Assembly (NCBI GenBank): GCA_963728075.1
Contig: CAVSIP010000007.1
Span: 310,001-374,000 of the forward strand
Source: CAVSIP01 sp963728075
GTDB taxonomy: Bacteria; Actinomycetota; Actinomycetes; JAFAQI01; DASSKL01
Length of the DNA stretch: 64,000 nucleotides
Direction: 5' to 3'
The stretch's first letter is position 1. Each line of letters starts with the position of its first letter. Made by a program: the position numbers and the translations under genes. The notes beneath the pieces are model-generated. The model did no database searches, was not told the DNA's origin, and saw nothing but the letters and a program-made list of their open reading frames with translations. Positions 1-11,351 of this stretch are shown piece by piece.

Positions 1-183
1 GGCACGGACGCGGGACGTCCAGTCACCGAACGTGCTGCTGCGCACGGTCAGCCCGCGCTCACGCAGCGCCGCGGCCGTGCTCTCGCCGGCGACGCAGACC
101 ACGTCCTCGCCGGTCCGGGCGAGCAGCGCGGCGAGCAGGCCGCCGACACCACCCGGGCCGAGGACGGCCAGCGGGCCCGTCAC
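1..183 (-). CDS. Ketopantoate reductase-like dehydrogenase, N-terminal part (runs off window)
   Basis: Reading leftward from a GTG at 183, 61 codons are present before the window edge. Residues 9-15 (GPGGVGG) form a Rossmann dinucleotide-binding turn, followed by a hydrophobic helix and a strand (EDVVCV), as at the start of PanE/ApbA enzymes, which reduce ketopantoate to pantoate with NADPH in the cytoplasm. The GTG overlaps the stop of the quinone oxidoreductase gene (GTGA, 4 nt), so the two are probably cotranscribed. Only the nucleotide-binding part is visible, so another 2-hydroxyacid dehydrogenase of this fold is possible. Confidence 0.6.
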   Translation of the reverse strand, partial: MTGPLAVLGPGGVGGLLAALLARTGEDVVCVAGESTAAALRERGLTVRSSTFGDWTSRVRA

Positions 184-1118
184 CGGGTGAGGTCGAGGAC
201 GAGCTTCCCGTGCACGTGCCCCTCCTCGAGCCGCCGGTGCGCGTCGGCCACCTGGTCCAGGGGGTAGGTCTCGGCGACGTCGATCCGTAGCGTCCCGTCG
301 TCCACCATCGCCGACAGGCTGGCGAGCTGCTCCGCGTCCGGCCGTACGAACACGTACGCGCCGCCCAGCTCCAGGACCGTCGGCGCCTCCACGATCGAGA
401 CCAGCCGGCCGCCGTCCGCGAGTGCCTGCGGGCTGTCGCGCAGTGCGTCGCCGCCGACCAGGTCGAGGACCGCGTCGACCCCGCCGGGCAGCGCCGCGCG
501 GACCTGCCGCGACACCGGCCCGTCGTGGTAGTCGACGCAGTGGTCGACCCCGAGCGCGGACAGCCGGTCGAAGCTCGCCCGGCTGCCCGTGCCGACGACC
601 GTGGCCCCGGCCCGCTTCGCCAGCTGCACGGCGAAGGTGCCCACGCCGCCGCCGGCAGCGTGCACGAGCAGGGTCTGCCCGCGCTCGATCCGCAGCCCCT
701 CGAACAGCGCCTGGTAGGCCGTGAGCCCGGCCAGGGGGAGACCCGCGGCGTGCGCGGGGTCCACGCCGCGGGGCGCGGGGGCGAGGAACTGCGCGGGCAG
801 GGCGACGAGGTCGCCGTAGCAGCCGCCGCCCAGGTAGTGCTTGCGCGCGTACGCGACGACCCGGTCGCCGGGCGTCCAGTGACGCGCAGCGGGGCCGACC
901 CGCTCCACCTCGCCGCAGGCGTCCCAGCCCAGCACCATCGGCCACACGGCGGGGAACGCGCCGTCGAGCCGGCCCGCGCGAATCTTGGTGTCCACCGGGT
1001 TCAGGGCCGCCGCATGCAGGCGGACGAGCACGAAGTCGGGGCCGACCTTGGGGTCGTCGACCTCCTGCACATGCAGCTGCTCGGGGCCCCCGTACGACTC
1101 GATGACTGCGGCACGCAT
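180..1118 (-). CDS. NADP-dependent quinone oxidoreductase-type MDR enzyme
   Basis: A 312-residue medium-chain dehydrogenase/reductase of the zinc-independent quinone oxidoreductase group. The N-terminal GroES-like half contains GWDACGEV (about residues 65-71). The Rossmann half has the NADPH motif AAGGGVG (154-160) followed by QLAKRAGA. No structural-zinc cysteine cluster is seen, which fits NADPH:quinone or enone reduction in the cytoplasm. The ATG at 1118 is chosen because AGGAGG lies a few bases upstream; an in-frame start 11 codons earlier lacks such support. The gene leads the ketopantoate-reductase-like gene, with which it overlaps by 4 nt, and diverges from the ABC importer operon. The substrate cannot be told from sequence. 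Confidence 0.85.
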   Translation of the reverse strand: MRAAVIESYGGPEQLHVQEVDDPKVGPDFVLVRLHAAALNPVDTKIRAGRLDGAFPAVWPMVLGWDACGEVERVGPAARHWTPGDRVVAYARKHYLGGGCYGDLVALPAQFLAPAPRGVDPAHAAGLPLAGLTAYQALFEGLRIERGQTLLVHAAGGGVGTFAVQLAKRAGATVVGTGSRASFDRLSALGVDHCVDYHDGPVSRQVRAALPGGVDAVLDLVGGDALRDSPQALADGGRLVSIVEAPTVLELGGAYVFVRPDAEQLASLSAMVDDGTLRIDVAETYPLDQVADAHRRLEEGHVHGKLVLDLTR

Positions 1119-1250
1119 CGGCGCCTCCTCTCGATGTCGGACTACCAGCAAGGTGTGACCGAGATCAAATCTCCACCGGGTGGCGGCTTCTCATCGCGGC
1201 GCGATGGTCGTATGGTGCCGCCACTTGATCGACGATCGGAGGTCGGAGTC

Positions 1251-2654
1251 GTGGTCGAACGCGAACTGTCCCGGCGGTCGTTCCTGGTCGCCACTGGGGG
1301 CATTGCGGCAGCGGCGCTCGCCGGCTGCGGGGGCGGCAGCAGCAACAACACCACCAGGACGCCCGCGAACGCCGGCGCCTCGCCCACGGAGACCTTCAGC
1401 TCCCCGTCGAGCAAGCTCAGCGGCAGCCTCAAGATCCTCATGTGGAGCCACTTCGTGCCGAGCCACGACAAGTGGTTCGACCAGTTCGTCAAGGACTGGG
1501 GCCAGAAGGTCGGCGTCGACGTGACCGTCGACCACATCAACGTGGCCGACATCCCGGCGCGCATCTCCTCGGAGATCCAGTCCGGCTCCGGCCACGACCT
1601 CATCCAGTACATCGCGGCCGTCCCGCAGTACGAGCCGGGCGTGGTCGACCTCGCCGACCTCAACCAGGAGGCGGAGAAGCGCTTCGGCAAGCTGCACGAC
1701 ATCTGCCAGAAGTCGAGCTTCAACCCGGCGACGAAGAAGTACTACGCGTACGCACCCGGCTGGGTGCCCGACCCCGGCGACTACCGGCAGAGCCTCTGGT
1801 CGGACGCGGGCATGCCCAACGGGCCCGCGACCTGGGACGACCTGCTCAAGGGCGGCACCGAGATCAAGCAGAAGAAGAACGTCCAGATGGGTCTGGGCAT
1901 GTCGCAGGAGATCGACTCCAACATGGCCGGGCGTGCGCTGCTGTGGGCGTACGGCGCGTCGATCCAGGACGCGAACCAGCAGGTGGTGCTCAACTCCGAC
2001 CAGGCCGTCGCAGCGGTCGACTTCATGACCAAGCTCTACAAGCAGACGATGACGCCCGAGGTGTTCAGCTGGAACGCGGCGTCGAACAACCAGGGCCTGG
2101 TCGCCGGCAAGCTCTCCTACATCATCAACTCGATCTCGGCGTGGCGCAGCGCGCAGGAGCAGAACCCGTCGGTGGCGAAGGACGTGCTGTTCGTCAAGGC
2201 GCTCAAGGGCCCGCAGGACGCGATCGCGTCCTCCCACGTCATGTACAACTGGATCGTCCCGAAGTTCTCCAAGTCGGCCGACAACGCCAAGGAGTTCCTG
2301 CTCCACTACACGGCGAACTTCGCCTCGGCGACGTACTACTCGAAGCTGTACGACTTCCCGGGCTACGACGGGCTGGTGCCCAAGCTCGACGACTGGCTGT
2401 CCAACGACCCCTTCGGCGCGCAGCCGGCGGACAAGCTGTCGGTGCTCAAGGACTCGCTGTCCTGGACGACGAACCTGGGCCACCCCGGACCGGCCAACAC
2501 GGCCATCGGTGAGATCAACGCCAAGTTCATCATCCCGAACATGTTCGCGGCGGCGGCGCAGGGCAAGAGCAGCGCCAAGCAGGCGGTCGGTGACGCGGAG
2601 AAGGCGTGCAAGGACATCTTCGACAAGTGGCGCAAGCAGGGGCTGGTCGGCTGA
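1251..2654 (+). CDS. ABC transporter substrate-binding lipoprotein, sugar type, Tat signal
   Basis: A 467-residue extracellular solute-binding protein of the family that binds sugars or glycerol phosphates (UgpB/MalE-like). The N-terminus has a twin arginine (RRSFLV, from residue 8), a hydrophobic stretch and a lipobox LAGC with Cys26, so it should be exported folded by Tat and anchored as a lipoprotein. A Ser/Thr/Pro-rich linker follows. The GTG at 1251 is preceded by GGAGG about 8 nt upstream; the frame stays open far upstream but that part lacks the signal. It is the first gene of a four-gene importer operon and diverges from the quinone oxidoreductase. The ligand is unknown. Confidence 0.9.
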   Translation: MVERELSRRSFLVATGGIAAAALAGCGGGSSNNTTRTPANAGASPTETFSSPSSKLSGSLKILMWSHFVPSHDKWFDQFVKDWGQKVGVDVTVDHINVADIPARISSEIQSGSGHDLIQYIAAVPQYEPGVVDLADLNQEAEKRFGKLHDICQKSSFNPATKKYYAYAPGWVPDPGDYRQSLWSDAGMPNGPATWDDLLKGGTEIKQKKNVQMGLGMSQEIDSNMAGRALLWAYGASIQDANQQVVLNSDQAVAAVDFMTKLYKQTMTPEVFSWNAASNNQGLVAGKLSYIINSISAWRSAQEQNPSVAKDVLFVKALKGPQDAIASSHVMYNWIVPKFSKSADNAKEFLLHYTANFASATYYSKLYDFPGYDGLVPKLDDWLSNDPFGAQPADKLSVLKDSLSWTTNLGHPGPANTAIGEINAKFIIPNMFAAAAQGKSSAKQAVGDAEKACKDIFDKWRKQGLVG

Positions 2655-2678
2655 CGGCAGGTCGAGGAAGGGACGGTC

Positions 2679-3719
<1,041 letters not shown>

Positions 3720-3723
3720 GGCG

Positions 3724-4659
3724 ATGTCCCAGACCGCCGCGCCGGCCCCCGCCGCACCCGTCCACCGGCAGCCGAAGGTGGGCCTCGCCGACCGGGAGGG
3801 CTTCCTCGCCAAGGTCTTCCTGCTGCCGACGGTGCTCTACGTCGTCGGCCTGGTGGCGTTCCCGTTCTTCCTCGCGATCGCCTACAGCTTCAGCGACGTC
3901 ACCGCCGGCGACCCCAGCTACCACTGGGTCGGGCTGGCGAACTTCCGGCGGGTCGTCGCGGACCCGGTGTTCTGGCAGTCCTTCCGCAACACCTTGGTGT
4001 TCACCGCCGTGTCGATGGTGTTCATCGTCATCTTCGGCAAGGTGCTGGCGAACATCCTCGTCGCCGACTTCAAGGGCAAGTGGTTCGTCCGGTTCCTCGT
4101 CCTGCTGCCGTGGACGACACCGGTCTCGCTGTCCACGGTGTCCTGGCTGTGGCTGCTGGACTCGATCTACAGCCCGATCGACTACGCGCTGCGCAGCGTC
4201 GGCCTCATCAGCGGCAACATGTACTACCTGGGCAAGCCGCACCTCGCCATGGCGTCGGTGATCGCCGTACAGGTGTGGCGCCTGGTCCCGCTGGCCGCCG
4301 TGATCATCATGGCCGGGCTGGTCGCGATCCCGAAGGAGCTCGAGGAGCAGGCCCGGGTCGACGGCGCCGGCTGGTGGCGGCGGTTCTGGGAGGTCACCGT
4401 CCCGATGACGCTGCCGGTCATCGCCGTCGCGGCGCTGTTCGGGGCGATCTTCACGGTCACCGACATGACCGTGGTGTACGTCCTCACCCGCGGCGGGCCG
4501 AACAACGCCACCCAGGTGCTGTCGAGCTGGGCGTTCTTCACCGGGATCGAGGGCAGCGACATCGCCCAGGGCGCCGCGATCGCGTTGTTCCTGTTCCCGC
4601 TGCTCGTCGCGGCCGCGATCGCGATCCTGCGGGCGGTCCGGCGGATGGAGGTGTTCTAG
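3724..4659 (+). CDS. ABC transporter permease, MalF/UgpA type
   Basis: A 311-residue integral membrane permease with about six hydrophobic segments. The cytoplasmic EAA loop reads EQARVDGAGWWRRFWEV near residue 215, the site that docks on the ATPase. The N-terminal Pro/Ala-rich tail is cytoplasmic. It starts with ATG 4 nt after the ATPase stop and ends in TAG, whose final G is the first base of the next permease's GTG (1-nt overlap). This points to translational coupling and a heterodimeric channel made with that permease for a sugar or similar small solute. Confidence 0.9.
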   Translation: MSQTAAPAPAAPVHRQPKVGLADREGFLAKVFLLPTVLYVVGLVAFPFFLAIAYSFSDVTAGDPSYHWVGLANFRRVVADPVFWQSFRNTLVFTAVSMVFIVIFGKVLANILVADFKGKWFVRFLVLLPWTTPVSLSTVSWLWLLDSIYSPIDYALRSVGLISGNMYYLGKPHLAMASVIAVQVWRLVPLAAVIIMAGLVAIPKELEEQARVDGAGWWRRFWEVTVPMTLPVIAVAALFGAIFTVTDMTVVYVLTRGGPNNATQVLSSWAFFTGIEGSDIAQGAAIALFLFPLLVAAAIAILRAVRRMEVF

Positions 4660-5555
4660 TGGCGACGCTCGACCTCACCGACCCGGCGCAGGTCGGCGCC
4701 TTCCGCCGGCGGGCGCAGCGGCGGTACGTCCTCGGCCGGACCGGCCTCTACGGGTTCGTCCTGCTCGCGTCGGTCATCGCGGCCGGCCCGTTCGTGTGGT
4801 CGGCGGTCACCGCGTTCAAGACGAACGCCGACCTCTACAACGTCGAGAACAACCCGTTCGTGTTCAACCAGAACCCGACGCTGGACCACCTGCGCTTCCT
4901 GTTCAACGACACCGCGTTCCCGACGTTCGTCTGGAACACCTTCTGGGTCGGCCTGGTCGTCGTGGGCATCACGCTCGTCCTGGGGCTCCCGGCTGCGTAC
5001 AGCCTGGCGCGGCTGGACCGGCCGTGGTCGGGGCCGATGGCGATCGCGATCTTCTTCGTCTACCTCGTCCCGCCGACCCTGCTGTTCATCCCGCTGACCC
5101 GGGTGGTCGTGTTCTTCGGCCTGCAGGACAGCACCTGGTCGCTGGTCCTCGTCTACCCGACGTTCACCATCCCGGTGTCGGTCTGGCTGCTCATGGGCTT
5201 CCTGCGGGCCATCCCGAAGGACCTCGAGGAGCAGGCGATGGTCGACGGCTACAGCCGGCTGGGCGCCTTCCTGCGCGCCGTCGTGCCGCTCGCGTTCCCG
5301 GGCATCGTGGCCGTCGTGGTCTTCGCGTTCACCGTGACCGCGAGCGAGTTCATCTACGCCCTGGCGTTCATCTCGCCGACCTCGCAGAAGGTCATCAGCA
5401 CCGGCGTGCCCACCGAGCTGATCCGGGGCGACGTGTTCCAGTGGCAGTCCCTGCAGGCCGCCACCGTGCTCGTCGCCGTCCCGGTCGCGCTGGTGTTCAA
5501 CTTCTTCCTCAACCGCTTCATCACCGGCTTCACGATGGGGGCCGTGAAGGGGTAG
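4659..5555 (+). CDS. ABC transporter permease, MalG/UgpE type
   Basis: A 298-residue partner permease with six predicted membrane spans. The N-terminal helix starts around residue 28 (GFVLLASVIAAGPFVWSAV), followed by the typical periplasmic segment with LDHLRFLFNDT. The EAA loop is EQAMVDGYSRLGAFL near residue 192. The start GTG at 4659 overlaps the preceding stop by one base. It is the last gene of the importer operon (binding protein, ATPase, permease, permease). Family and order identify a carbohydrate-uptake (CUT1) importer, but no sugar hydrolase is adjacent to suggest the substrate. Confidence 0.9.
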   Translation: MATLDLTDPAQVGAFRRRAQRRYVLGRTGLYGFVLLASVIAAGPFVWSAVTAFKTNADLYNVENNPFVFNQNPTLDHLRFLFNDTAFPTFVWNTFWVGLVVVGITLVLGLPAAYSLARLDRPWSGPMAIAIFFVYLVPPTLLFIPLTRVVVFFGLQDSTWSLVLVYPTFTIPVSVWLLMGFLRAIPKDLEEQAMVDGYSRLGAFLRAVVPLAFPGIVAVVVFAFTVTASEFIYALAFISPTSQKVISTGVPTELIRGDVFQWQSLQAATVLVAVPVALVFNFFLNRFITGFTMGAVKG

Positions 5556-5640
5556 CCCCACCCGAGGACCAAGGTCCCCTGATGCCCCGTCCGGCGGATG
5601 CGGGAGGATAGAGGGCGACGAAGTCCGAGGGAGGATGCTG

Positions 5641-6925
<1,285 letters not shown>

Positions 6926-6936
6926 AACCCGTGAGC

Positions 6937-6972
6937 TGCGGGCCGGCGACGTTCTGGCGTCGCCAGCCCGCA
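6937..6972. terminator. Stem-loop between convergent genes
   Basis: A 15-base stem (6937-6951 with 6958-6972, one C-A mismatch) encloses a six-base loop. It lies 11 nt after the citrate synthase stop and 16 nt from the end of the convergent VOC gene. It has no clear U-run, as is common in high-GC actinobacteria, and could end transcription from both sides. Confidence 0.6.
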
Positions 6973-6988
6973 CTTCGGCGGCGGGGCT

Positions 6989-8239
6989 CTACAGCTCGCC
7001 GAGGAAGAACCGGGTGCCCTGGTCGTCGGTGCACTCGGCGGTGACGCCGTACGGCTGGCGGGCCGGCTCGGTCGCGGTGCCGCCGGCGGCGCGCACCCGC
7101 GCGACGGCCGCGTCGATGTCGTCCACCCGCCACATCGGCACGGCCGTGGCGGCGGGCCGGCCGCCGGCCATCCCCACCATCGGTGCGACGTCCTCGACAG
7201 TCCAGCCGTCCTCGACCCGGCCGGGCTGGAAGCGCCAGCCGAGCACGGTGCCGTAGAACGCCCGCGCCCGCGCCGCGTCCACCACCTCGTGGGTGACGTA
7301 CGCGAGGTCGCCCGGCCGGCGCCCGTTCGCGGCGGGTCGCGCCCCGTGCCCGGTGCCGATCTGCCAGACCGCGAAGCGGACGCCCTGGTCGTCGGTGCAG
7401 TCGACGACCCGGCCGTGCGGCTCGTCCTCCGGCTCCCCGGCACTGCCGCCCGCGGCGCGGACGCGGGCGACCGCGTCGTCCACGTCGTCGACCGCGTAGC
7501 AGCAGAACAGCGTCGGCGGCCCGGGCGCGCGCCACAGGCCGACGTTCGGCTCGGCGGAGGTGATCCGGTGCCGCTGCCTGTCGTCGAACGTCCAGCCGAG
7601 CACCGCCCCGTAGAAGTCGCGAGCGCCGTCGACGTCCGCCGTCCAGACCGAGACGTACGCGACGTCGCCCGGCCGGAACGGCTCGGCCGCGGGCACCGGG
7701 CTGTTGAGCATCCAGCGGTGGCCGAACGGGTCGCGGACCACGCCGATCCGCCCGTACGGGTTGTCGCCCGGTGGGCGCTCCAGCGTCGCGCCGGCGGCCA
7801 CCGCGCGCTCGACCAGCCGGTCGACGTCGCCGACCTCGGCGTGCAGGGTCACGGTCGCTCCGGAGCCGGGCACCGGTGCGGCGACGCCGATCTCCGGGTG
7901 CTCGTCGGCGAGCATGAGCCGCGCGCCCTCGACCGCCAGCTCGGCGTGGCCGACCCGCCCGTCCGGCATGACGATCGGCTCGCCGAGGACCTGGGCGCCG
8001 AGCGCGTCGACGTACCAGTCCAGGGCCCGGCGCGCATCGGCGACGGCGAGGTACGGCGTGACCGAGCGCTGCGGTGTCGCCGTGGGGACGGTCTCGGGCC
8101 GGTCGCTGGCAGCGGTCACGGTGACTCCTCTGGGCAGGTCCAGCGCACGCTCGAGCCGGGCGCGCAGGCGGGAGGCGAACCCGGGGTCCGGGTCCGCCGG
8201 CTCGACCGGCCGGCGCAGCGCCGCGAACGGGTCAGGCAT
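6989..8239 (-). CDS. Triple VOC-domain (glyoxalase/bleomycin-resistance-like) protein coupled to an ECF sigma factor
   Basis: A 416-residue protein with three consecutive VOC modules: about 55-180 (with RDPFGHRW), 190-300 and 310-416, the last two with CTDDQG near their ends. Two VOC modules usually pair to form a metal site, so three is uneven. The first 40 residues (DPFAALRRP..., then RLRARLERAL) form a separate helical segment. Its ATG at 8239 lies inside the end of the sigma factor gene (8-nt overlap), so it is translated with it. I infer a sensor, partner or target of that sigma factor. The enzymatic substrate is unknown, and a simple resistance or lyase role is equally possible. Confidence 0.8.
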   Translation of the reverse strand: MPDPFAALRRPVEPADPDPGFASRLRARLERALDLPRGVTVTAASDRPETVPTATPQRSVTPYLAVADARRALDWYVDALGAQVLGEPIVMPDGRVGHAELAVEGARLMLADEHPEIGVAAPVPGSGATVTLHAEVGDVDRLVERAVAAGATLERPPGDNPYGRIGVVRDPFGHRWMLNSPVPAAEPFRPGDVAYVSVWTADVDGARDFYGAVLGWTFDDRQRHRITSAEPNVGLWRAPGPPTLFCCYAVDDVDDAVARVRAAGGSAGEPEDEPHGRVVDCTDDQGVRFAVWQIGTGHGARPAANGRRPGDLAYVTHEVVDAARARAFYGTVLGWRFQPGRVEDGWTVEDVAPMVGMAGGRPAATAVPMWRVDDIDAAVARVRAAGGTATEPARQPYGVTAECTDDQGTRFFLGEL

Positions 8240-8783
8240 CGCCGGCCCCCTCTCCGTCGTAAGCGCGCCGGAAGGCCGCGCGCGAGCGCACGAGCAGCGC
8301 CTCGGTGGCGTGCAGGGTGCGGTCCAGCAGCCGGGCCACCTCGGGCACCGGCAAATCGTCGAGGTAGCGCAGCGTCAGCGCTGCCCGGTGGTGCGGTGCG
8401 AGGCGGGCGAGGGTCTCCTGCGTACGCACTGCGTCCAGCGTCGCCTCCCACGGGTCCTCGACCGCCGGTGGCTCGCCCACGGCCGTGAGGTTGCGCTGCT
8501 CACGGGCCTGCCGCCGCCAGTGGTCGGCGAGCTTGTGGCGGGCCACACCCACCAGCCACGCGGTGCTGAGCGGCGGCGGGTCGTCCCGTCGGACGGCGTC
8601 GACGGCCGCGAGGAACGTCTCGGCGGTGAGGTCCTCGGCGAGCGCGACCGCGCCGCACCGCGCCAGCAGGTAGCCGTACACGTACGGCAGCGCCTCGTCG
8701 TACGCGGCGAGCAGCGCCCCGCGGGTGTCGGCCCGGGCGGCCGGTTGCTCGCTCACGTTGGGATAGTCGTTCGACGGCGGCAT
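8232..8783 (-). CDS. RNA polymerase ECF-type sigma factor
   Basis: A 183-residue sigma-70-family factor. Region 2 includes YVYGYLLARCG and AEDLTAETFLAAVDAVRR. Region 4 includes LAPHHRAALTLRYLDDLPVPEVARLLDRT and a recognition helix with ATEALLVRSRAAFRRAY. No anti-sigma gene with a zinc motif or membrane span is adjacent; the overlapping downstream gene encodes the triple VOC protein instead. The ATG at 8783 is taken, but a GTG eight codons later (VSEQPAARAD) is possible because the ribosome site is poor. It diverges from the MMPL gene 42 nt away, a plausible autoregulated target. Confidence 0.85.
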   Translation of the reverse strand: MPPSNDYPNVSEQPAARADTRGALLAAYDEALPYVYGYLLARCGAVALAEDLTAETFLAAVDAVRRDDPPPLSTAWLVGVARHKLADHWRRQAREQRNLTAVGEPPAVEDPWEATLDAVRTQETLARLAPHHRAALTLRYLDDLPVPEVARLLDRTLHATEALLVRSRAAFRRAYDGEGAGDA

Positions 8784-8825
8784 ACTCCGACAGGGAGGAT
8801 CGGGTCTTTCTCGGGTGGGGGTCAC

Positions 8826-10994
8826 GTGCGCCGTCTGGCGGAGTTCGTCCTGCGCCATCGCCGGCTGGTCGTACTCGCCTGGGCGCTGCTGTTCGTGGCC
8901 GGCGGTGCGACCGCGCAGCACACCACGAGCCGGCTGACGATCGACTTCTCGCTGCCCGGCCAGCCCGGGTACGAGACCGCGAAGAAGATCATGGCGGTGT
9001 ACGGCAACGGCGGCATCACCCAGCCGCTCATCGCGACCGTGACGCTGCCGGACGGCGACGCGTCGGGGAAGCCGGCCACCGACGCGTTCGACCGCGTGCA
9101 GCAGGCGCTGCCGCAGGTGCGCGTGGTCGATCATGCGCGCACGGGTGACCCGGTGTTCCTCACCGCCGACCGGCACACCGCGTACGCGCTGGTGTTCTTC
9201 CCGTTCCCCACCGCCTCGTCCGGCGGGTTCACGAACCCCTGGACCGAGCGCGTGCACGCGGCGCTCGAGGCGGCCGCCCCGCCGGGCGCGACCGTGGCCA
9301 TCACCGGCTACGACGAGCTCGGAACGGGCGGCGGCACGGAGGGGCCCGGCGTGCTCGCCGAGACCCTGTTCGGTGGCCTCGGCGCGCTGGCCGTCCTCGC
9401 GTTCGTCTTCGCCTCGTTCCTGGCACTCGTCCCGATCGTGGTGGCGGCGGTCGCCATCCTGACGACGTTCCTCGTGCTGCTCGGCGTCACCTACGTCACG
9501 GACGTGTCGTTCATCGTGCAGTTCCTGGTCGCACTGATCGGTCTCGGCGTCGCCGTGGACTACTCGCTGCTCATCGTGACGCGGTGGCGGGAGGAGCGCG
9601 AGCACGGCAAGGACAACCACGACGCGGTCGTGACCGCCCTCGACACCGCCGGTCACGCTGTCGTGTTCAGCGGGGTCACGGTTGCGATCGGCCTGCTGGC
9701 TCTGGTCGTCCTGCCGGTGCCGTTCATGCGCAGCATGGGCTACGGCGGGGCGCTGATCCCGCTGGTGAGCACGCTCGCGGCCTGCACGCTGCTGCCCGCG
9801 ATCCTCGGCGGCATCGGCCCGCGCGTGGACTGGCCGCGGATCAGGCACGAGGCCGCCGCCAGCCGGTTCTGGACCCGCTGGGCGACCCTCGTCGTCCGCC
9901 ACCGGGTCCCCTCCGCGGCCGTGGCGCTCGGCATCCTCGGCACCCTGCTCGTGCCCTTCTTCGGCATCAAGGTCGGCCTCGCCTCCAGCGACTCGCTGGC
10001 CCAGAGCGGCCCGGCGTACGAGGCGTTCCACCGGCTGCAGCAGGGCGGCGTGCCCGCCGGCGTGCTCACCCCGATGGAGGTGCTCGTCGACGGCGACCCC
10101 GGGCCGGTGGCCGCACGCCTGCGCACCGTGGGCGGGGTGGCCGCCGCGGTGACCTACCCGGGCCCGCGCGGGCTGAGCGAGGTGGTCGTCGTCCCCGCTG
10201 TGGAGACGGTGAACTCCACGTCGATGCAGCCTGTCCGCAACGTCCAGCGTGCGGTCGCGAGGGACCCGTCGGTCATCGGCGTCGCGGGGGCGGGGCCGTC
10301 GCAGACCGACTACGTCCACGCCGTCTACGACAACTTCCCGTACGTGTTCGCGATCATTCTGCTGCTGACGTTCCTACTGCTCGCCCGGGCGTTCCGATCG
10401 GTGCTGCTGCCGCTGAAGGCCGTGCTGCTCAACCTGGTGTCGCTCGCCGCGACGTTCGGCGCCGTCGTGTGGTTCTGGCAGTGGGGTCACGGCTCGGGCG
10501 TCGTGTACGGCATCGCACCAACCGGCGCCATCACGTTCTGGCTGCCGACGCTCGTCTTCGCGTTCCTGTTCGGCCTGTCCATGGACTACGAGGTCTTCAT
10601 CCTCAGCCGGGTGCGCGAGGAGTACGACCAGCGTCACAGCACGGACGCGGCGATAGTCGAGGGCGTCGGCCGGACGGGCCGCCTGGTCACCAGCGCGGCG
10701 CTGATCCTCTTCCTCGCGTTCCTGTCGCTGTCCAGCGGCCCGCAGACCGACGTGAAGGTCATGGCGACGGCGCTCGGTGTCGGGATCCTGCTCGACGCCA
10801 CGGTCATCCGGGCGCTGCTCGTCCCCGCGCTGGTGTCGCTGTTCGGCCGCTGGAACTGGGTGCTGCCGGCCTGGTTCGCCCGCGTGCTCCGGGTGGCGCC
10901 GTCGGCGGGCGCCCCGGAGCCGCCGCGTCCGCCCCGGGTGCCGGCCGCTCGCCGCCCCGACCACGAGCTCAGCAGCCAGGAGGGTGCACCGTGA
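8826..10994 (+). CDS. MMPL-family (RND superfamily) membrane transporter
   Basis: A 722-residue inner-membrane exporter with two repeated halves, each an extracytoplasmic loop followed by a bundle of helices. Both halves carry the Asp-Tyr pair of the MMPL proton relay: VAVDYSLLIVTRWREE in the first and SMDYEVFILSRVREEY in the second. Family members export lipids or small hydrophobic compounds using the proton gradient. The GTG at 8826 follows GGTGGGGG. The stop overlaps the next VOC gene by 4 nt (GTGA). It is divergent from the ECF sigma factor and VOC pair, so the four genes may form one regulated locus. Confidence 0.92.
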   Translation: MRRLAEFVLRHRRLVVLAWALLFVAGGATAQHTTSRLTIDFSLPGQPGYETAKKIMAVYGNGGITQPLIATVTLPDGDASGKPATDAFDRVQQALPQVRVVDHARTGDPVFLTADRHTAYALVFFPFPTASSGGFTNPWTERVHAALEAAAPPGATVAITGYDELGTGGGTEGPGVLAETLFGGLGALAVLAFVFASFLALVPIVVAAVAILTTFLVLLGVTYVTDVSFIVQFLVALIGLGVAVDYSLLIVTRWREEREHGKDNHDAVVTALDTAGHAVVFSGVTVAIGLLALVVLPVPFMRSMGYGGALIPLVSTLAACTLLPAILGGIGPRVDWPRIRHEAAASRFWTRWATLVVRHRVPSAAVALGILGTLLVPFFGIKVGLASSDSLAQSGPAYEAFHRLQQGGVPAGVLTPMEVLVDGDPGPVAARLRTVGGVAAAVTYPGPRGLSEVVVVPAVETVNSTSMQPVRNVQRAVARDPSVIGVAGAGPSQTDYVHAVYDNFPYVFAIILLLTFLLLARAFRSVLLPLKAVLLNLVSLAATFGAVVWFWQWGHGSGVVYGIAPTGAITFWLPTLVFAFLFGLSMDYEVFILSRVREEYDQRHSTDAAIVEGVGRTGRLVTSAALILFLAFLSLSSGPQTDVKVMATALGVGILLDATVIRALLVPALVSLFGRWNWVLPAWFARVLRVAPSAGAPEPPRPPRVPAARRPDHELSSQEGAP

Positions 10995-11344
10995 CGCGTG
11001 ATTGGGCTCGACCGGTCGTGCACTGGGAGATCGAGGCGCTCGACCCGGAGCGGCTGCGCGCGTTCTACCGCGAGCTGTTCCACTGGGAGATCGGCGACGG
11101 GCCGGTCATGCAGGTCACCCCCGGGATCGGGGGGCCGGAGCCCGGTCCGGGTGGGCACATCCGCGCCGGCGAGCGGTCGCGGGTCAACCTCTACGTCCAG
11201 GTGCTGGACCTGGCCGCGTCGCTGGTCCGCACGGAGGAGCTCGGCGGCCGGGTGACGTTGCCGCCGTTCGACGTGCCGGGCGGGCCCACGCTCGCGGGCA
11301 TCGCCGACCCCGAGGGCAACCCGGTGATGCTGGTGCAGCAGTAG
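10991..11344 (+). CDS. Single-domain VOC-family protein
   Basis: A 117-residue VOC fold protein. VVHWEIEALDPERLRAFYREL at the start and IADPEGNPVMLV at the end are typical of the betaalphabetabetabeta modules in glyoxalase and bleomycin-resistance proteins. The start GTG overlaps the MMPL stop (GTGA), so it is translationally coupled to the transporter. It may bind or modify a compound handled by that pump, but this is only inferred from position. Confidence 0.85.
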   Translation: MTRDWARPVVHWEIEALDPERLRAFYRELFHWEIGDGPVMQVTPGIGGPEPGPGGHIRAGERSRVNLYVQVLDLAASLVRTEELGGRVTLPPFDVPGGPTLAGIADPEGNPVMLVQQ

Positions 11345-11351
11345 GCGGCGC

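Noticed and set aside
525..1250. Upstream extension of the solute-binding protein frame
   Set aside because: It runs antisense through the quinone oxidoreductase and would bury the Tat/lipoprotein signal. GTG 1251 has a good ribosome site.
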